Shown here piece after piece: positions 15,851 to 25,270 of a stretch of 64,000 bases of DNA. Numbering within the stretch: the first letter of the stretch is position 1; each line of letters opens with the position of its first letter. A program made the translations under genes and the position numbers. This DNA is from Planctomycetaceae bacterium (GTDB taxonomy: Bacteria; Planctomycetota; Planctomycetia; Planctomycetales; Planctomycetaceae). Where the stretch lies: contig JAKFVC010000103.1 in NCBI GenBank assembly GCA_021732415.1, positions 1 through 64,000 of the forward strand. Reading direction: 5' to 3'. Below the pieces are notes generated by a model. The model was not told the origin of the DNA and did no database searches. It worked only from the letters and a program-made list of their open reading frames with translations.

Positions 15851-18448
15851 CTACTGACGCACGGATGGAGCGAGCCGCAATGCGGGGCTGATCAATCGGG
15901 GCGGTGTGCCCGACGATCGAGCCGGCTGATTCGGCGCGACGAATGAGGCGGGTGTATTCTTCGTCGCATTCTTCAACATCGGCGGCAATTCCAACTGCGG
16001 ATCAGGTTGAATGACAGATGGCTTGGCGGCTGGCTGTGCTGCCGGCTTCGCTGCGGGAGCCGGTGCCTCCCGAGTTGTCGATCCCGTGTTCCCAGCGTCC
16101 ACCGGTGTCAGTGCCGGCGTTCCAATCGCCGGTCCCTGGGCTGCAGGTTCGGGCGTATTCGAGTTCACAGGCAGCAAGGGAGGCAAGTCGTCGAGATTGT
16201 CCGACAGGACCGGCAATTCATCGGTCGCCGGGGCCGCCGTGGGTGTCGCTTTGACCTCGGGCTGAGCCGCCACTGCGGTCTCTGCAGCACGCGGTGTTTT
16301 CTGTGGCCGACGGGTCGCAGTCTGCGCGGGTTTCTCGGGCGTCGACACGGCTTTGGTCACGGTCGGCTTCGATTCATCGGCAGCCATATAGAGTTCCGGA
16401 TCGCTCACAAAAATCTCGCGATTGGTGCGGTTGGCGAACAGATACAGATGCCCCTGGTACCACACGGCGTGATCCAATGATCCCGGCAGCGATTCGTCTT
16501 CATCAAGCAACGCGACGCCATCCATTCCCGTATGGACCGGAACAAACAACTGAGGTTCTTTTTCGAAGGCAGCCTTCGCGGCGATGCTCGAAAAATGGAA
16601 CTTCTGGCCCTGATAGACGGCGTTGAATTGCGGCTTTGTTTCGATCAATTGCCCCTTCTGTCGCAGAGCAACGGGACAGAAGCCTTTCAATCCCGTCTTC
16701 TCGGGAGCGTCCGCCAATTTCCGGAGTCGCTCATCCGCCGCAGACAGCGGGGGCTTGGCAGTCGCGGCCTCGTCCGCCACCTTTTTCGGAAGCACGACCG
16801 GAGTCTTCGCTACCGGCGAGGCCGCCTTGCCCGGAGGCATGATGGGTGCAATCTCCAACGGCTTGTTCGTTCCCAATGCCGGTCTCGTCACTGAAGGGGC
16901 CGTCACTTTCGCCGCGGGCGGAGCGACAGGTTTCACGTTTTTCTCGATGACTTCCGCTTTTTCTTTCTCTTCGAAATCTTCCATGTCTTCATCGTCCAGG
17001 AACGGATTGTCCTGCTTCGGCAAACTGGTCGCTGCTGGAGGTGTTGCGACTGGAGTCGCAGTCCGTGCGGCGTTGGCTGCGGGTGACGCGGAGGGCGTCA
17101 ACGCAGGGCCGGCGGCGGGAGTATTCGGTGCCCCGGATGTCGCCGGTACCGCAGGAGTTGTGGGTACCTGAGTCGATGGAGCTGCGGCTTCGGGGATGCT
17201 CAAACGCAGCCCGCTGAAGGGATTTTCCTCGGGCGGCGCGGGATCAGGCTCGGCCGCTGGTTTCGCGTCCGCCGCTTTCGGAGTGCCGGTGGTTGTCGGC
17301 AGCGGAGCGGCCATTACCCCTGAAGGCGGTACTCCGGGGATGATGGCATTGCCTTGAACTGCGGGCGCAGGCTTCGGATTGAGATCAATCTCCAATGATT
17401 CTTCCGGTTCCTCGTCAAGGAGCGGAACGTCATCCGTCCGTGCGGGTGCCTGCGGCGGAACGACCTGGGGCGAACCACCCGTCGGTTGCTGCTGAGGATT
17501 GAACTGCGGCGGGTTCTGAATCGGTTGCGGTGTCGTCACGGGTGGTGGCGGCAACTGAAGTTGGGGTTGGAATTGCTGCGGTTGTTGCACCTGTCCGTTC
17601 GGCTGCTGCGGAATCACTGAAGGCTGCCCTTGAGGCCGCTGTAACTGCAATTGAGGGGCAGGCTGTTGCTGCTGTTGCGGGTATCCGTTGGGCTGTGCGG
17701 TGGCCCCCGGTTGATTCATCCCCGGACGTTGACCGTTGTAACCCTGCGGCGACTGCAGAGCGGGCTGGGCCTGTGGTGCCGGCTGGTAGGGACGATAGTT
17801 CGCAGCGGGTGGCGCGACGGCGGGAGCACCATTCGGCGTGCGAATGGGTTGCTGCCCCATCGGAGCCCGCGGTTGCGGAGGCAGCTGTGGTGCAGGAGCC
17901 TTTTTCCCCAGGAAGACGCGTTCAAAAAAGTTCGGCGATTTCTGAGGAGGCACCTGGGGCTGGGCAAACTGCCCGGGTCCCTGTGGGCCCCCTTGAGGAC
18001 CACCGGGAGCAACTCCCTCCTGCGGTTCGGGGACTTCCATCTCACTCAAGTCCATCACCGGCATTTCCTGCCCGCTCTTCTCATAGAGCAGCCGGAGTTG
18101 CTTCTGGACGTCAGTCTCACCGCCTCCCCCGCCATTACCTTGCTGCTGTTGTTGCTGTGATGCGGCCGGATTGGCGACCTGGTAGACAGGTGGGGAATTG
18201 TTGACCGCCGGCGGCCGGGCAGCGGCCGGGAATTGGGGCTGATTATCGTTCGTCGAGGTCTGCGGCCCTGCTGCCGGAGCCTTCTTGGTGGGGGCCATTC
18301 GCTTCTGAGGCATGCCCGCATTCACTTTGGAATTCGCCGTCGGAAAGTTCTGCGCCCAGGCGTCAGACATCAAGGGACCCTGCCACAGCGCGGTGGGCAG
18401 AACACAGGCGATTGCCAATTTACGGATCGCGAACTTCATGTTCGACAT
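15851..18448 (-). CDS. large secreted Pro/Ala/Gln-rich protein with two YHS-like domains
   Basis: 865 residues. Signal peptide (MKFAIRKLAIACVLP, cleavage near AWA-Q), then about 500 residues of Pro/Gln/Ala low complexity. Around 605-700 there are two tandem related units: FCPVALRQKG..YQGQKFHFSSIAAKAAF..P and GVALLDEDES..YQGHLYLFANRTNREIFVSDPELY. This is the pattern of the YHS domain (short metal- or heme-associated domain), without its usual cysteines except FCP in the first unit. Then more Pro/Ala sequence to the C-terminus. Probably an extracellular or envelope protein. GAGAGG precedes the ATG at 18448; the ATG at 18439 is an alternative. Confidence 0.75.
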   Translation of the reverse strand: MSNMKFAIRKLAIACVLPTALWQGPLMSDAWAQNFPTANSKVNAGMPQKRMAPTKKAPAAGPQTSTNDNQPQFPAAARPPAVNNSPPVYQVANPAASQQQQQQGNGGGGGETDVQKQLRLLYEKSGQEMPVMDLSEMEVPEPQEGVAPGGPQGGPQGPGQFAQPQVPPQKSPNFFERVFLGKKAPAPQLPPQPRAPMGQQPIRTPNGAPAVAPPAANYRPYQPAPQAQPALQSPQGYNGQRPGMNQPGATAQPNGYPQQQQQPAPQLQLQRPQGQPSVIPQQPNGQVQQPQQFQPQLQLPPPPVTTPQPIQNPPQFNPQQQPTGGSPQVVPPQAPARTDDVPLLDEEPEESLEIDLNPKPAPAVQGNAIIPGVPPSGVMAAPLPTTTGTPKAADAKPAAEPDPAPPEENPFSGLRLSIPEAAAPSTQVPTTPAVPATSGAPNTPAAGPALTPSASPAANAARTATPVATPPAATSLPKQDNPFLDDEDMEDFEEKEKAEVIEKNVKPVAPPAAKVTAPSVTRPALGTNKPLEIAPIMPPGKAASPVAKTPVVLPKKVADEAATAKPPLSAADERLRKLADAPEKTGLKGFCPVALRQKGQLIETKPQFNAVYQGQKFHFSSIAAKAAFEKEPQLFVPVHTGMDGVALLDEDESLPGSLDHAVWYQGHLYLFANRTNREIFVSDPELYMAADESKPTVTKAVSTPEKPAQTATRRPQKTPRAAETAVAAQPEVKATPTAAPATDELPVLSDNLDDLPPLLPVNSNTPEPAAQGPAIGTPALTPVDAGNTGSTTREAPAPAAKPAAQPAAKPSVIQPDPQLELPPMLKNATKNTPASFVAPNQPARSSGTPPRLISPALRLAPSVRQ

Positions 18449-18839
18449 TTCCTCTCCCCGCTACACGAACGTAGTCTCTACGCCGCGCAGTCAGACATGC
18501 GGACCGCGCTGCCCTTGGTTCATCCTTGAACCATCGAGCAACGCCGGTACTTGGTGGTCATGATCCTTCACGCATTGAGGAATCAACGCCGCGTCGGCGA
18601 TCGGCCAACATTGAGAATCACTACCTATTCCTATCGTCGTAACGGTCGGGTGGATTATGCCGACAATAGCGAACATGCCGAGGAAACTGGGGAGAGCGCC
18701 GGAGAAATTGGAACAACCCAAACGGTTTGTCCAGTTTCACCAGCTTATGTAAGAGTCAGGGTCGAGGGTCGGGTGGATTACTTCGCCACTTAAGCATGAG
18801 CTAGACAAGTCGCCTCAAAACTGGGATACCTTTTTCACC
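18449..18839. other. intergenic region, short direct repeat only
   Basis: Contains GGTCGGGTGGATTA twice (about 18644 and 18768), 124 bases apart, and otherwise nothing recognised. It should hold the divergent promoters of its neighbours. Confidence 0.4.
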
Positions 18840-19817
18840 ATGAACTCCAGCACTTCCGAACTACGACGAGTCGGCCAGACCGACATTCTGGTAACCCCTG
18901 TGGCCATGGGCTGCTGGCCCATTACGGGGATCACCAGTCTCGGAGTCCAGGAAGACTCCAGCCTGGCAACATTGGCCGCAGCGTTTGACACCGGGATCAA
19001 CTTCTTTGATACAGCTTATTGCTACGGCTATCACGGCGAGAGCGAACGGATGATCGGCCGGGTCTTGGGGGCTCACCGGCAGCAAATCGTCATCGCGACG
19101 AAAGGCGGCATCCATTATGTACACGGCAAGCAGGCCCGCGATGCTTCTCCGGCGACATTGCTCCGCGAGTGCGACGAGAGCCTTCATCGTCTGCAAACGG
19201 ATTACATCGATCTGCTCTACTTACATGCCCCGGACCCTCAAGTGCCAGTCGCCGAATCTGCCGGAGCGTTGCGACAGCTATTGGTTTCAGGAAAAGCCCG
19301 CAGCATCGGGGCCTCCAATCTCACGCTGCAGCAACTCCAAGAGTTTGCCCAAGTCTGTCCGTTGTCGGCATATCAACCGCACTACAACATGTTGCAGCGT
19401 GAAATCGAATTGGAGCAGCTTCCCTGGTGCATTGAGAATCACGTCTCGGTCATCTGCTACTGGCCACTGATGAAAGGCCTCCTGGCCGGACATCTGCCCC
19501 GAAACCACGTATTCGAAGCGCGCGACGGACGCCAGAAGTACCCGATGTTTCACGGCGAAGAATGGCAGAAGACCCAGGATTTCCTCGACGTCTTGCGTCC
19601 CATCGCCACCGAAGCGGGAAAGACAGTCGCGCAACTGGTCATCAACTGGACGATCCAGCAACCGGGCATCACGGCAGCATTATGCGGAGCCAAACGTCCC
19701 GATCAAATCCTCGACAACGCCGGCGGAATGAATTGGACTTTGAGTCTCGAACAGATGGCACGAATCAACGCCGCGATTGCCGCGCGTGGTCCAACGGTCT
19801 CACGGGGTGCGGTCTGA
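18840..19817 (+). CDS. aldo/keto reductase
   Basis: 325 residues, NADPH-dependent aldo/keto reductase barrel. The catalytic tetrad is visible: Asp57 and Tyr62 in FFDTAYCYG, Lys88 in IATKGG, His129 in LLYLHAPD. The cofactor-binding IGASN (about 156-160) and the C-terminal GAKRPDQI loop are present. The substrate is unknown; the GxxxxG and PLMKGLLAG features place it among AKR12/13-like oxidoreductases. It is followed after 55 bases by a co-directional alpha/beta hydrolase, so the two may be co-transcribed. Confidence 0.92.
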   Translation: MNSSTSELRRVGQTDILVTPVAMGCWPITGITSLGVQEDSSLATLAAAFDTGINFFDTAYCYGYHGESERMIGRVLGAHRQQIVIATKGGIHYVHGKQARDASPATLLRECDESLHRLQTDYIDLLYLHAPDPQVPVAESAGALRQLLVSGKARSIGASNLTLQQLQEFAQVCPLSAYQPHYNMLQREIELEQLPWCIENHVSVICYWPLMKGLLAGHLPRNHVFEARDGRQKYPMFHGEEWQKTQDFLDVLRPIATEAGKTVAQLVINWTIQQPGITAALCGAKRPDQILDNAGGMNWTLSLEQMARINAAIAARGPTVSRGAV

Positions 19818-19872
19818 AACAATGGCCGTAAGATGCGCTCTCCTACCCGTCTCGGATCGAGCAACGAACAAT

Positions 19873-20790
19873 ATGAAACCAGACACACCGCTGCCACATC
19901 GACGACTCAGACGGATGAAGACAACCGCCTGGGTGTTGGCTGGCCTGCTCGTGCTGTGGATGCTCCTCTGCACGTTGGCGGTCCACTCATTAACCCGTCG
20001 CAGCCGCGTCCGATCTGCCGAACCAGTTCCGCAAGGTCCGACGCAGGTCGAAGAGCTGCAGTTGGCCACAACCGACGGCGAAGACATTGGTGCATGGTAT
20101 GTCGCAGGCAAACCCGAACTCCCGACTGTCTTGTTGATTCATGGGAATGGTGGCCAGCGAATCGCTTGTTGGCCGCAAGCCGAAATGCTCATTCGAGCCG
20201 GATATCCCGTGATGTTGATTTCCTGCCGTGCTCATGGAGATTCCACTGGCCAGGTCAATGACATTGGCTGGAGTGCCCGACACGATGTGATCGCCGCGGT
20301 CAAGTGGCTGGGCCAACGACGTCCGCAGCCAAAGGTCGTTATCTGGGGGGCATCCTTAGGATCGGCCGCCGCCATTTTTGCCGCCGCAGAACTCGAACAG
20401 TCTGTCTGTGGCTACATCCTGGAATGCCCGTATCAGGACTTGGAAACCGCTGTCTGGAATCGGCTGGAAAACAATCTGCCGCCGGTCATCAATGCGGTGA
20501 CTTATCTAGGTATGCGAACGGCGGCCGCCGTGCTTCTGCCGGAGATCGAACTAATCTCGCCAGTGAATCGCATCGACACAATTCCTACGACGATCCCGAT
20601 TTTGATATTGGCTGGTGGGGCAGATCGGCGAGCTAGACCGGAAGAAGCACGAGCCCTCCACAACCGGGTTTCAACTCATTGCCAGTTGGAAATCATTGAG
20701 CATGGGGACCACCTGCAATTGCGGCGTGCGGCACCCCAGCAGTACGACAATGTTGTACTGAAATTCCTTCGAGAATTTGACAACCAGTAG
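19873..20790 (+). CDS. membrane-anchored alpha/beta hydrolase
   Basis: About 305 residues. After a basic N-terminus, one transmembrane helix (TTAWVLAGLLVLWMLLCTLA) anchors the enzyme facing outward. Alpha/beta hydrolase features: oxyanion HGNGG, nucleophile elbow WGASLGSA, acid in LAGGADRRA, and His in IEHGDHLQL. It resembles serine aminopeptidase / BAAT-like hydrolases. The start is uncertain: ATGs at 19822, 19873 and 19915 are all in frame; 19873 is chosen because it leaves a short basic segment before the membrane helix. The hydrolase ends 5 bases before the convergent caspase-like gene. Confidence 0.8.
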   Translation: MKPDTPLPHRRLRRMKTTAWVLAGLLVLWMLLCTLAVHSLTRRSRVRSAEPVPQGPTQVEELQLATTDGEDIGAWYVAGKPELPTVLLIHGNGGQRIACWPQAEMLIRAGYPVMLISCRAHGDSTGQVNDIGWSARHDVIAAVKWLGQRRPQPKVVIWGASLGSAAAIFAAAELEQSVCGYILECPYQDLETAVWNRLENNLPPVINAVTYLGMRTAAAVLLPEIELISPVNRIDTIPTTIPILILAGGADRRARPEEARALHNRVSTHCQLEIIEHGDHLQLRRAAPQQYDNVVLKFLREFDNQ

Positions 20791-20795
20791 CCGTC

Positions 20796-21935
20796 TTATT
20801 CCCCCTGCAACCGGATCGACTGCGGGCCGATCCATTCATCTGCCGAGGCGTTGTAGCCGTCATAGCGGACGAAATGCAGTCCGTACCAGCTATCGCGCAC
20901 TGTTGCGGGATACCATTTGTCGTCGATCTCCCACCGCACCTGGACTTTGTCTCCGGCTGCGAATTGCCACGGCTGATAGGGGCGGCGGCGTTCTGGACCC
21001 ACCCATTCGTCCCAGGACGCGTCGTAGTTGATGTAGCGCACCTTCCACTGGTTTCCGTTCACCTCGATCGTCCGCGCTTTGTACCATTTCCCTTTGTATT
21101 CGACTTCAATTCGTGCTCCGACCGGGGGCTTCCACGGCTGCTTGGCCTGGACGAAGACCGTTCCCGCAGGAAACCCATGGGCCGAAAAGAACATCGACTT
21201 TTGCCCTTCGACGAAAGCCAGTTCCGTTTCGCTGTGCCGCGCCACTTCAGCCAGCGTCACAGTGCGGTCGCCATCGAGATCCGTGTTCGATTCACCGCGC
21301 AACCCCGCGAGGACACTGTCGCTAAAAGTCCATTTGCCGGTCGAGGAATTGTGGGAATAAGACGACGTCAGAACGGCATACGCGATGTGTGACTGATGAT
21401 GCTTGCGGGCTTCGTCGTACAGGGCGCCGGAATGACAGCAGTCGGCCAGCAACAACGCCTGCCGACCGTGAAACCGGGCTTCGATCGTCTTGAAGATCTC
21501 GCGGACATTCCAAGCGGAGTCACGTTCTTCCCCGGCATCGTAGTTCGCAAACCAGGTTTCGCCGGCGCCGCGGTCGCGAGATCCATGTCCGCAGAAATAG
21601 AAGACGAGCAAATCTCCCGGCTGAGTTCGGTCGAGGAGTTTACCGAACTCACTCACGATACGTGCCTTGGTGGCGTGGGCATCTTGCAGGTAAACCGTAC
21701 GGTCTTTCGTCACGCCCGCCTGTTCGAAGTAGCGAACGAGCTGCTCGTCGCGACGATTGACCTTCGCAGCCGGGAATGACTTCCACATTTCCGGATGCTG
21801 CCATTCCAGCAGTCCGACAGCGAAGACCCACGTTTTCGCGGGATTCCACCGTGGAGGTTCTTCCGCGACGACCGGAGTCGCCGGAATCAACGCACAGCCG
21901 ACGATGAACCAAGTGTGGAAACGAAGTTGGTTCAT
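20796..21935 (-). CDS. secreted caspase-like (C14) protein with tandem Tudor/chromo-barrel-like domains
   Basis: 379 residues. Signal peptide (cleavage near VVA-E). Caspase-fold domain about 34-262 with the catalytic dyad His117 in YFCGHGS and Cys167 in ADCCHSG, the metacaspase-type arrangement. An EF-hand-like loop DLDGDRTVTLAE at 219-230 could bind calcium. Residues about 272-378 are two repeats of a small barrel motif: KWYKARTIEV..VRYINYDASWDEWVG and KWYPATVRDS..VRYDGYNASADEWIG. This is the signature of Tudor-knot/agenet/MBT-like domains known mainly from eukaryotic chromatin proteins. It is predicted to be an Arg/Lys-specific peptidase acting outside the cytoplasm; the target of the barrels is unknown. 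Confidence 0.85.
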   Translation of the reverse strand: MNQLRFHTWFIVGCALIPATPVVAEEPPRWNPAKTWVFAVGLLEWQHPEMWKSFPAAKVNRRDEQLVRYFEQAGVTKDRTVYLQDAHATKARIVSEFGKLLDRTQPGDLLVFYFCGHGSRDRGAGETWFANYDAGEERDSAWNVREIFKTIEARFHGRQALLLADCCHSGALYDEARKHHQSHIAYAVLTSSYSHNSSTGKWTFSDSVLAGLRGESNTDLDGDRTVTLAEVARHSETELAFVEGQKSMFFSAHGFPAGTVFVQAKQPWKPPVGARIEVEYKGKWYKARTIEVNGNQWKVRYINYDASWDEWVGPERRRPYQPWQFAAGDKVQVRWEIDDKWYPATVRDSWYGLHFVRYDGYNASADEWIGPQSIRLQGE

Positions 21936-22044
21936 ACGGACTCCAAGACTGTGACAGCCGTGTTATCGGGATCGATGCGAGAATAATGTAATCTACATCA
22001 TGATCGCGATCGCGACGATATAAAAACTGTCTCACGCAAAGAGT

Positions 22045-22147
22045 GTAGCCTTCATCGCTCCGCGTGAAGATCGCCGAGCGCGCGAACAAACTGGTAAGGC
22101 ATTCGACCGCGAGTTCGGCTGACTTCACGCGGAGCGATGAAGGCTAC
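22045..22147. repeat. perfect inverted repeat overlapping a stop codon
   Basis: Arms 22045-22069 and 22123-22147 pair perfectly over 25 bases (GTAGCCTTCATCGCTCCGCG and onward). The final GGCTAC contains the TAG stop (complement of 22144-22146) of the minus-strand hydrolase. Confidence 0.95.
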
Positions 22148-23046
22148 TTTCGTAGGAATCCGCGAACTTCCATCCATTGCGAACAGCGGCGCGGCCACGA
22201 AGAGAGCACGGGGTCTTTCGGAGCCAGGCCCACTCCATGCTTGCCTTGCTCATAGATGTGCAATTCCGCCGGGACCCCTCGTGCGTGTAAGGCCATGTAG
22301 AACATCAGGCTGTTTTCCGGTGGAACTCCGGTATCTCCTGACGTGTGAAAGAGAAATGTCGGCGGCGTCTCGCGCGTCACGTGCTTTTCGTTTGAAAGCA
22401 ACTCCAGCAGTTTCGGATCGGCATTCGCACCCAGCAAATTGTTGCGTGACCCGACATGGGTGTAGGGCGAGGTCAGCGAAATGACCGGGTAACACAACAC
22501 CATCAGATCAGGACGGCAACTGAGTTTATCGATGGGGTCGTCGGCCCCGGGATCACCTTGATCGAAATGCGTCCCGGCGGTCGATGCGAGATGTCCGCCG
22601 GCGGAGAATCCCAGGATGCCAATCCGCTGCGGATCGAGTTTCCAATCGGCGGCGTGCGATCGGACTAAGCGGATCGCCCGTTGGGCATCGAGCAGCGGGG
22701 CAGGATGGCGGTAACGCGGCGAAAGCCGGTACTTCAACACAATTCCCGTCACGCCCAGGGAATTCAGCCACGTGGCAACATCGCTGCCCTCTTTCACGTC
22801 GGCGAGATGGCCATAGCCTCCACCCGGGCAAATCACAACTGCTGCACCATTCGACTTGTCTTCGGCAGGTCGAAAAATGGTCACCGAGGGACAATCTTCC
22901 GGCTTGGAACCGACAGCGCCAGGGGCTCCCTTGGGCCACAGCAGTTCGACCGGGGCACTCGGCGCGGCGGGATCTTGTGCCAGCAATCCGAGGGGACTGG
23001 ACGAAAAGACCACCGCACAACACAACATCAAGGCGTATCGAAACAT
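22144..23046 (-). CDS. secreted alpha/beta hydrolase, acetyl-xylan-esterase-like
   Basis: 300 residues. Signal peptide (cleavage near LLA-Q). Fold motifs: VVICPGGGYGHLA (oxyanion region), nucleophile GFSAGGHLAS, and a C-terminal HGVGLAPKDP with the His. This is the BD-FAE / endo-xylanase-associated esterase type of hydrolase common in planctomycetes, likely acting on acetylated polysaccharide in the periplasm or outside; substrate inferred. The ATG at 23046 is chosen over a TTG six bases upstream. The last codon and stop lie inside the arm of an inverted repeat, so the element supplies the TAG. Confidence 0.85.
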   Translation of the reverse strand: MFRYALMLCCAVVFSSSPLGLLAQDPAAPSAPVELLWPKGAPGAVGSKPEDCPSVTIFRPAEDKSNGAAVVICPGGGYGHLADVKEGSDVATWLNSLGVTGIVLKYRLSPRYRHPAPLLDAQRAIRLVRSHAADWKLDPQRIGILGFSAGGHLASTAGTHFDQGDPGADDPIDKLSCRPDLMVLCYPVISLTSPYTHVGSRNNLLGANADPKLLELLSNEKHVTRETPPTFLFHTSGDTGVPPENSLMFYMALHARGVPAELHIYEQGKHGVGLAPKDPVLSSWPRRCSQWMEVRGFLRK

Positions 23047-23353
23047 AGTCAAATTACCACAGCGCGGGAAATGGCCCTAGGAAACCCGAACAATGAGACG
23101 TCAACAACTCCTTTTCCCGCCGCGAGTGATACCGTTGAATCTCCGTGAATCAACATGCTTCGCAGCGTTGCCTCCCGATGAAGCAATTCCAGGATTGGTC
23201 GCGGTCTCTACAAGAGTCCGATCCTATTTTCACGCAATCAAATTCCAGCATGTGACTGGAATTGAACCGTTGGCAACATCAAATGCCTGACGTTCCCGTT
23301 ATCCGCCAAAGCCCCCGTTCAAATGCGCGAGGCATAACGATTGGATCGGGTCC

Positions 23354-23445
23354 GTAGCCCGACTATCTGAGTCGGGACTGCAGGCTGACTCTCCGAGTCG
23401 GGCATTTCTCTGACCAGAACGACCCGACTCAGAGAGTCGGGCTAC
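23354..23445. repeat. GTAGCCCGACT/AGTCGGGCTAC element with extra central unit
   Basis: Arms 23354-23376 and 23423-23445, with a third copy of the CTGACTC..GAGTCGGG hairpin between them (about 23383-23404). Ends 6 bases before the dus stop codon. The rest of the gap 23047-23353 holds nothing recognised. Confidence 0.85.
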
Positions 23446-23451
23446 GGCGGA

Positions 23452-24576
23452 CTACCAGTGCGAAATCGGCCCATTCGGAACCTTGATGTCCGCGGTGGGA
23501 ATGGGACTGGTGCGAGTTCCGTGGCGAACTCGCAATTCCGCGAGATTCTTCTCGAATTCCTCAATGCTCCAGAAGTTCTGGAAGCGTTTTTCGAGGTCTT
23601 CTGGAATCCCCAAGCGGGCGCCGTACCACATGCCGAACTTGCGGAATTCGACACAACTGCGTTCTTCTCCGTGCTGATCGATCATCAGATAGAAATGACG
23701 ACGCAAGAAACTGAGTTGCTCGTCGACGGGCGGTTCCCACGGATCTGTCAGCCCACGATTCGCTCGATCGATGCGATAGTACAACCACGGATCAAGCATC
23801 GCTCCGCGGCCAATCGCGACGGCATCGCACCCGGTGAAGCGTCGCATGTGAAAAGCCTGCTCGACGGTTCTCACGTCACCGTTACCAACCACTGGGATGT
23901 TTTCGACAGCCTCGACGACCGCTTTAATCCCAGTCAAATCCGCTTTGCCGGAAAAGCCCTGGGCACGGGTACGACCGTGAATGGTGATCGCCGCGACGCC
24001 AATCTTTTCGAATTCGCGGGCCAGAACCGGCGCTGTGATGTTGTCTCGATCCCAACCCAACCGCATCTTGACCGTCACCGGGATCTTCACCGACGACACG
24101 ATCGAGCCGATCAGTTGCAGGGCATTGTCGGTATCACACATCAATCGGGCACCGCCGCCGGTGCCGACGATCTTCGCCATGGGACATCCCATATTGATGT
24201 CGATGGCCGAATATCCTTTGGCCTCCAGCATCTGGGCCGCGGGGACCATTTCGTGATGTTTGGCGCCGTAGATCTGCACCGACAGCGGTTTGTCGACATC
24301 GTTGGTCGCAATCAGTTCGATTGACTTACGGTGCTTGTGAACCAGATGCACAGCCTGCACCAGATCGGTCGTCGCCAGTCCCAGGCCCCCTCGTTCACGG
24401 ACCACCTGCCGGAAGGCGAGATGCGTATAACCAGCTAGCGGAGCCAGAAAATACCGCGTCGGAATCTGCAGAGGGCCAATCGCAATGCCCGGATTTTCTT
24501 CGGGAAAGGGCGGGGTCAAATCGGGTGCAGCGGCGATCGCCGTCTGGGGTTCGCATTCAATTTCCGTGGCCGACAT
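23452..24576 (-). CDS. dus: tRNA-dihydrouridine synthase
   Basis: 374 residues, FMN-dependent TIM barrel reducing uridines in tRNA (DusB-like). Signature elements: LAPLAGYTHLAFR near the N-terminus, VQIYG, INMGCPMAKIVGTGGGARLM with catalytic Cys131, VTVKMRLGWD, ITIHGRTRAQG, VVGNGDV and GCDAVAIGRGA, then the C-terminal helical domain. An N-terminal extension of about 35 residues precedes the barrel. The ATG at 24576 overlaps the Maf stop codon by one base (TGATG), so the two genes are translationally coupled. Confidence 0.95.
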   Translation of the reverse strand: MSATEIECEPQTAIAAAPDLTPPFPEENPGIAIGPLQIPTRYFLAPLAGYTHLAFRQVVRERGGLGLATTDLVQAVHLVHKHRKSIELIATNDVDKPLSVQIYGAKHHEMVPAAQMLEAKGYSAIDINMGCPMAKIVGTGGGARLMCDTDNALQLIGSIVSSVKIPVTVKMRLGWDRDNITAPVLAREFEKIGVAAITIHGRTRAQGFSGKADLTGIKAVVEAVENIPVVGNGDVRTVEQAFHMRRFTGCDAVAIGRGAMLDPWLYYRIDRANRGLTDPWEPPVDEQLSFLRRHFYLMIDQHGEERSCVEFRKFGMWYGARLGIPEDLEKRFQNFWSIEEFEKNLAELRVRHGTRTSPIPTADIKVPNGPISHW

Positions 24577-25220
24577 CAATTAAACCCTAGCTCCACCAGC
24601 GCTGCTTTAACTTCTCGAATAGGCAGCCCGACCACATTAGACAGGCTGCCGGTGACTTGATCCACGAACAAACTTCCGGCTCCCTGCAGAGCATATCCGC
24701 CCGCCTTGCCGGCGGACTCGCCTGTTTCCAGGTACCAATCCATCCAGGTCTCGACATCGGCGAGAAACTTCACCGTTGACGTCACTACGAACGTTTTGGT
24801 CGCGAATTGATCACCCCGGAACACTGACAGGCAGACACCGGTCTGCACCTGATGTTCGCGGTCGGCATAATACTCGCGGAACCACCGTCGAACCAGTGCG
24901 CTCTGATCTGGACCGGAGGGAGGTTGCCCCAGGACTACTAGTCGTCCGTCCGGCCCGTTCGCCACAACCGTTGTATCTGCCGCAATTAACGCCGCGAATT
25001 GTTGCCCCTCTGTTTGCAACATCTCCAATGTCTGATCGTGTTTATGGCGGGCAATCCGCAACAGTTGCTGCATGATCGCGGGCGGAGACGTCAAGCCATC
25101 GAACGACTCTTCCTCTGCGGAGGGAGGCGGGCGCACCAGGATGCGGTCCGGCGGAATGATCAATTGCAACAGTTCAATCCGACGCGGGGAGCGGGAAGCC
25201 AACACAACGGGGAGCGACAT
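24576..25220 (-). CDS. maf: Maf-like nucleotide pyrophosphatase
   Basis: 214 residues. Maf/HAM1-fold pyrophosphatase hydrolysing non-canonical or specific NTPs (UTP, dTTP and modified forms in studied members). The motif ASRSPRRIELL is at 8-18 and the catalytic Asp lies in ALIAADTTVV. Towards the C-terminus GYALQGAGSLFVDQVTGSLSNVVGLP shows the usual GKAGGYxIQG..F..I.GsySNVvGLPl. It carries an insertion near 86-108 compared with short members. First gene of a two-gene maf-dus operon with a one-base overlap. Confidence 0.93.
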   Translation of the reverse strand: MSLPVVLASRSPRRIELLQLIIPPDRILVRPPPSAEEESFDGLTSPPAIMQQLLRIARHKHDQTLEMLQTEGQQFAALIAADTTVVANGPDGRLVVLGQPPSGPDQSALVRRWFREYYADREHQVQTGVCLSVFRGDQFATKTFVVTSTVKFLADVETWMDWYLETGESAGKAGGYALQGAGSLFVDQVTGSLSNVVGLPIREVKAALVELGFN

Positions 25221-25270
25221 GGAAATTTCACGGGAATCTTGGGGATGGAGTTTACGTCAAAATGTCTCAT

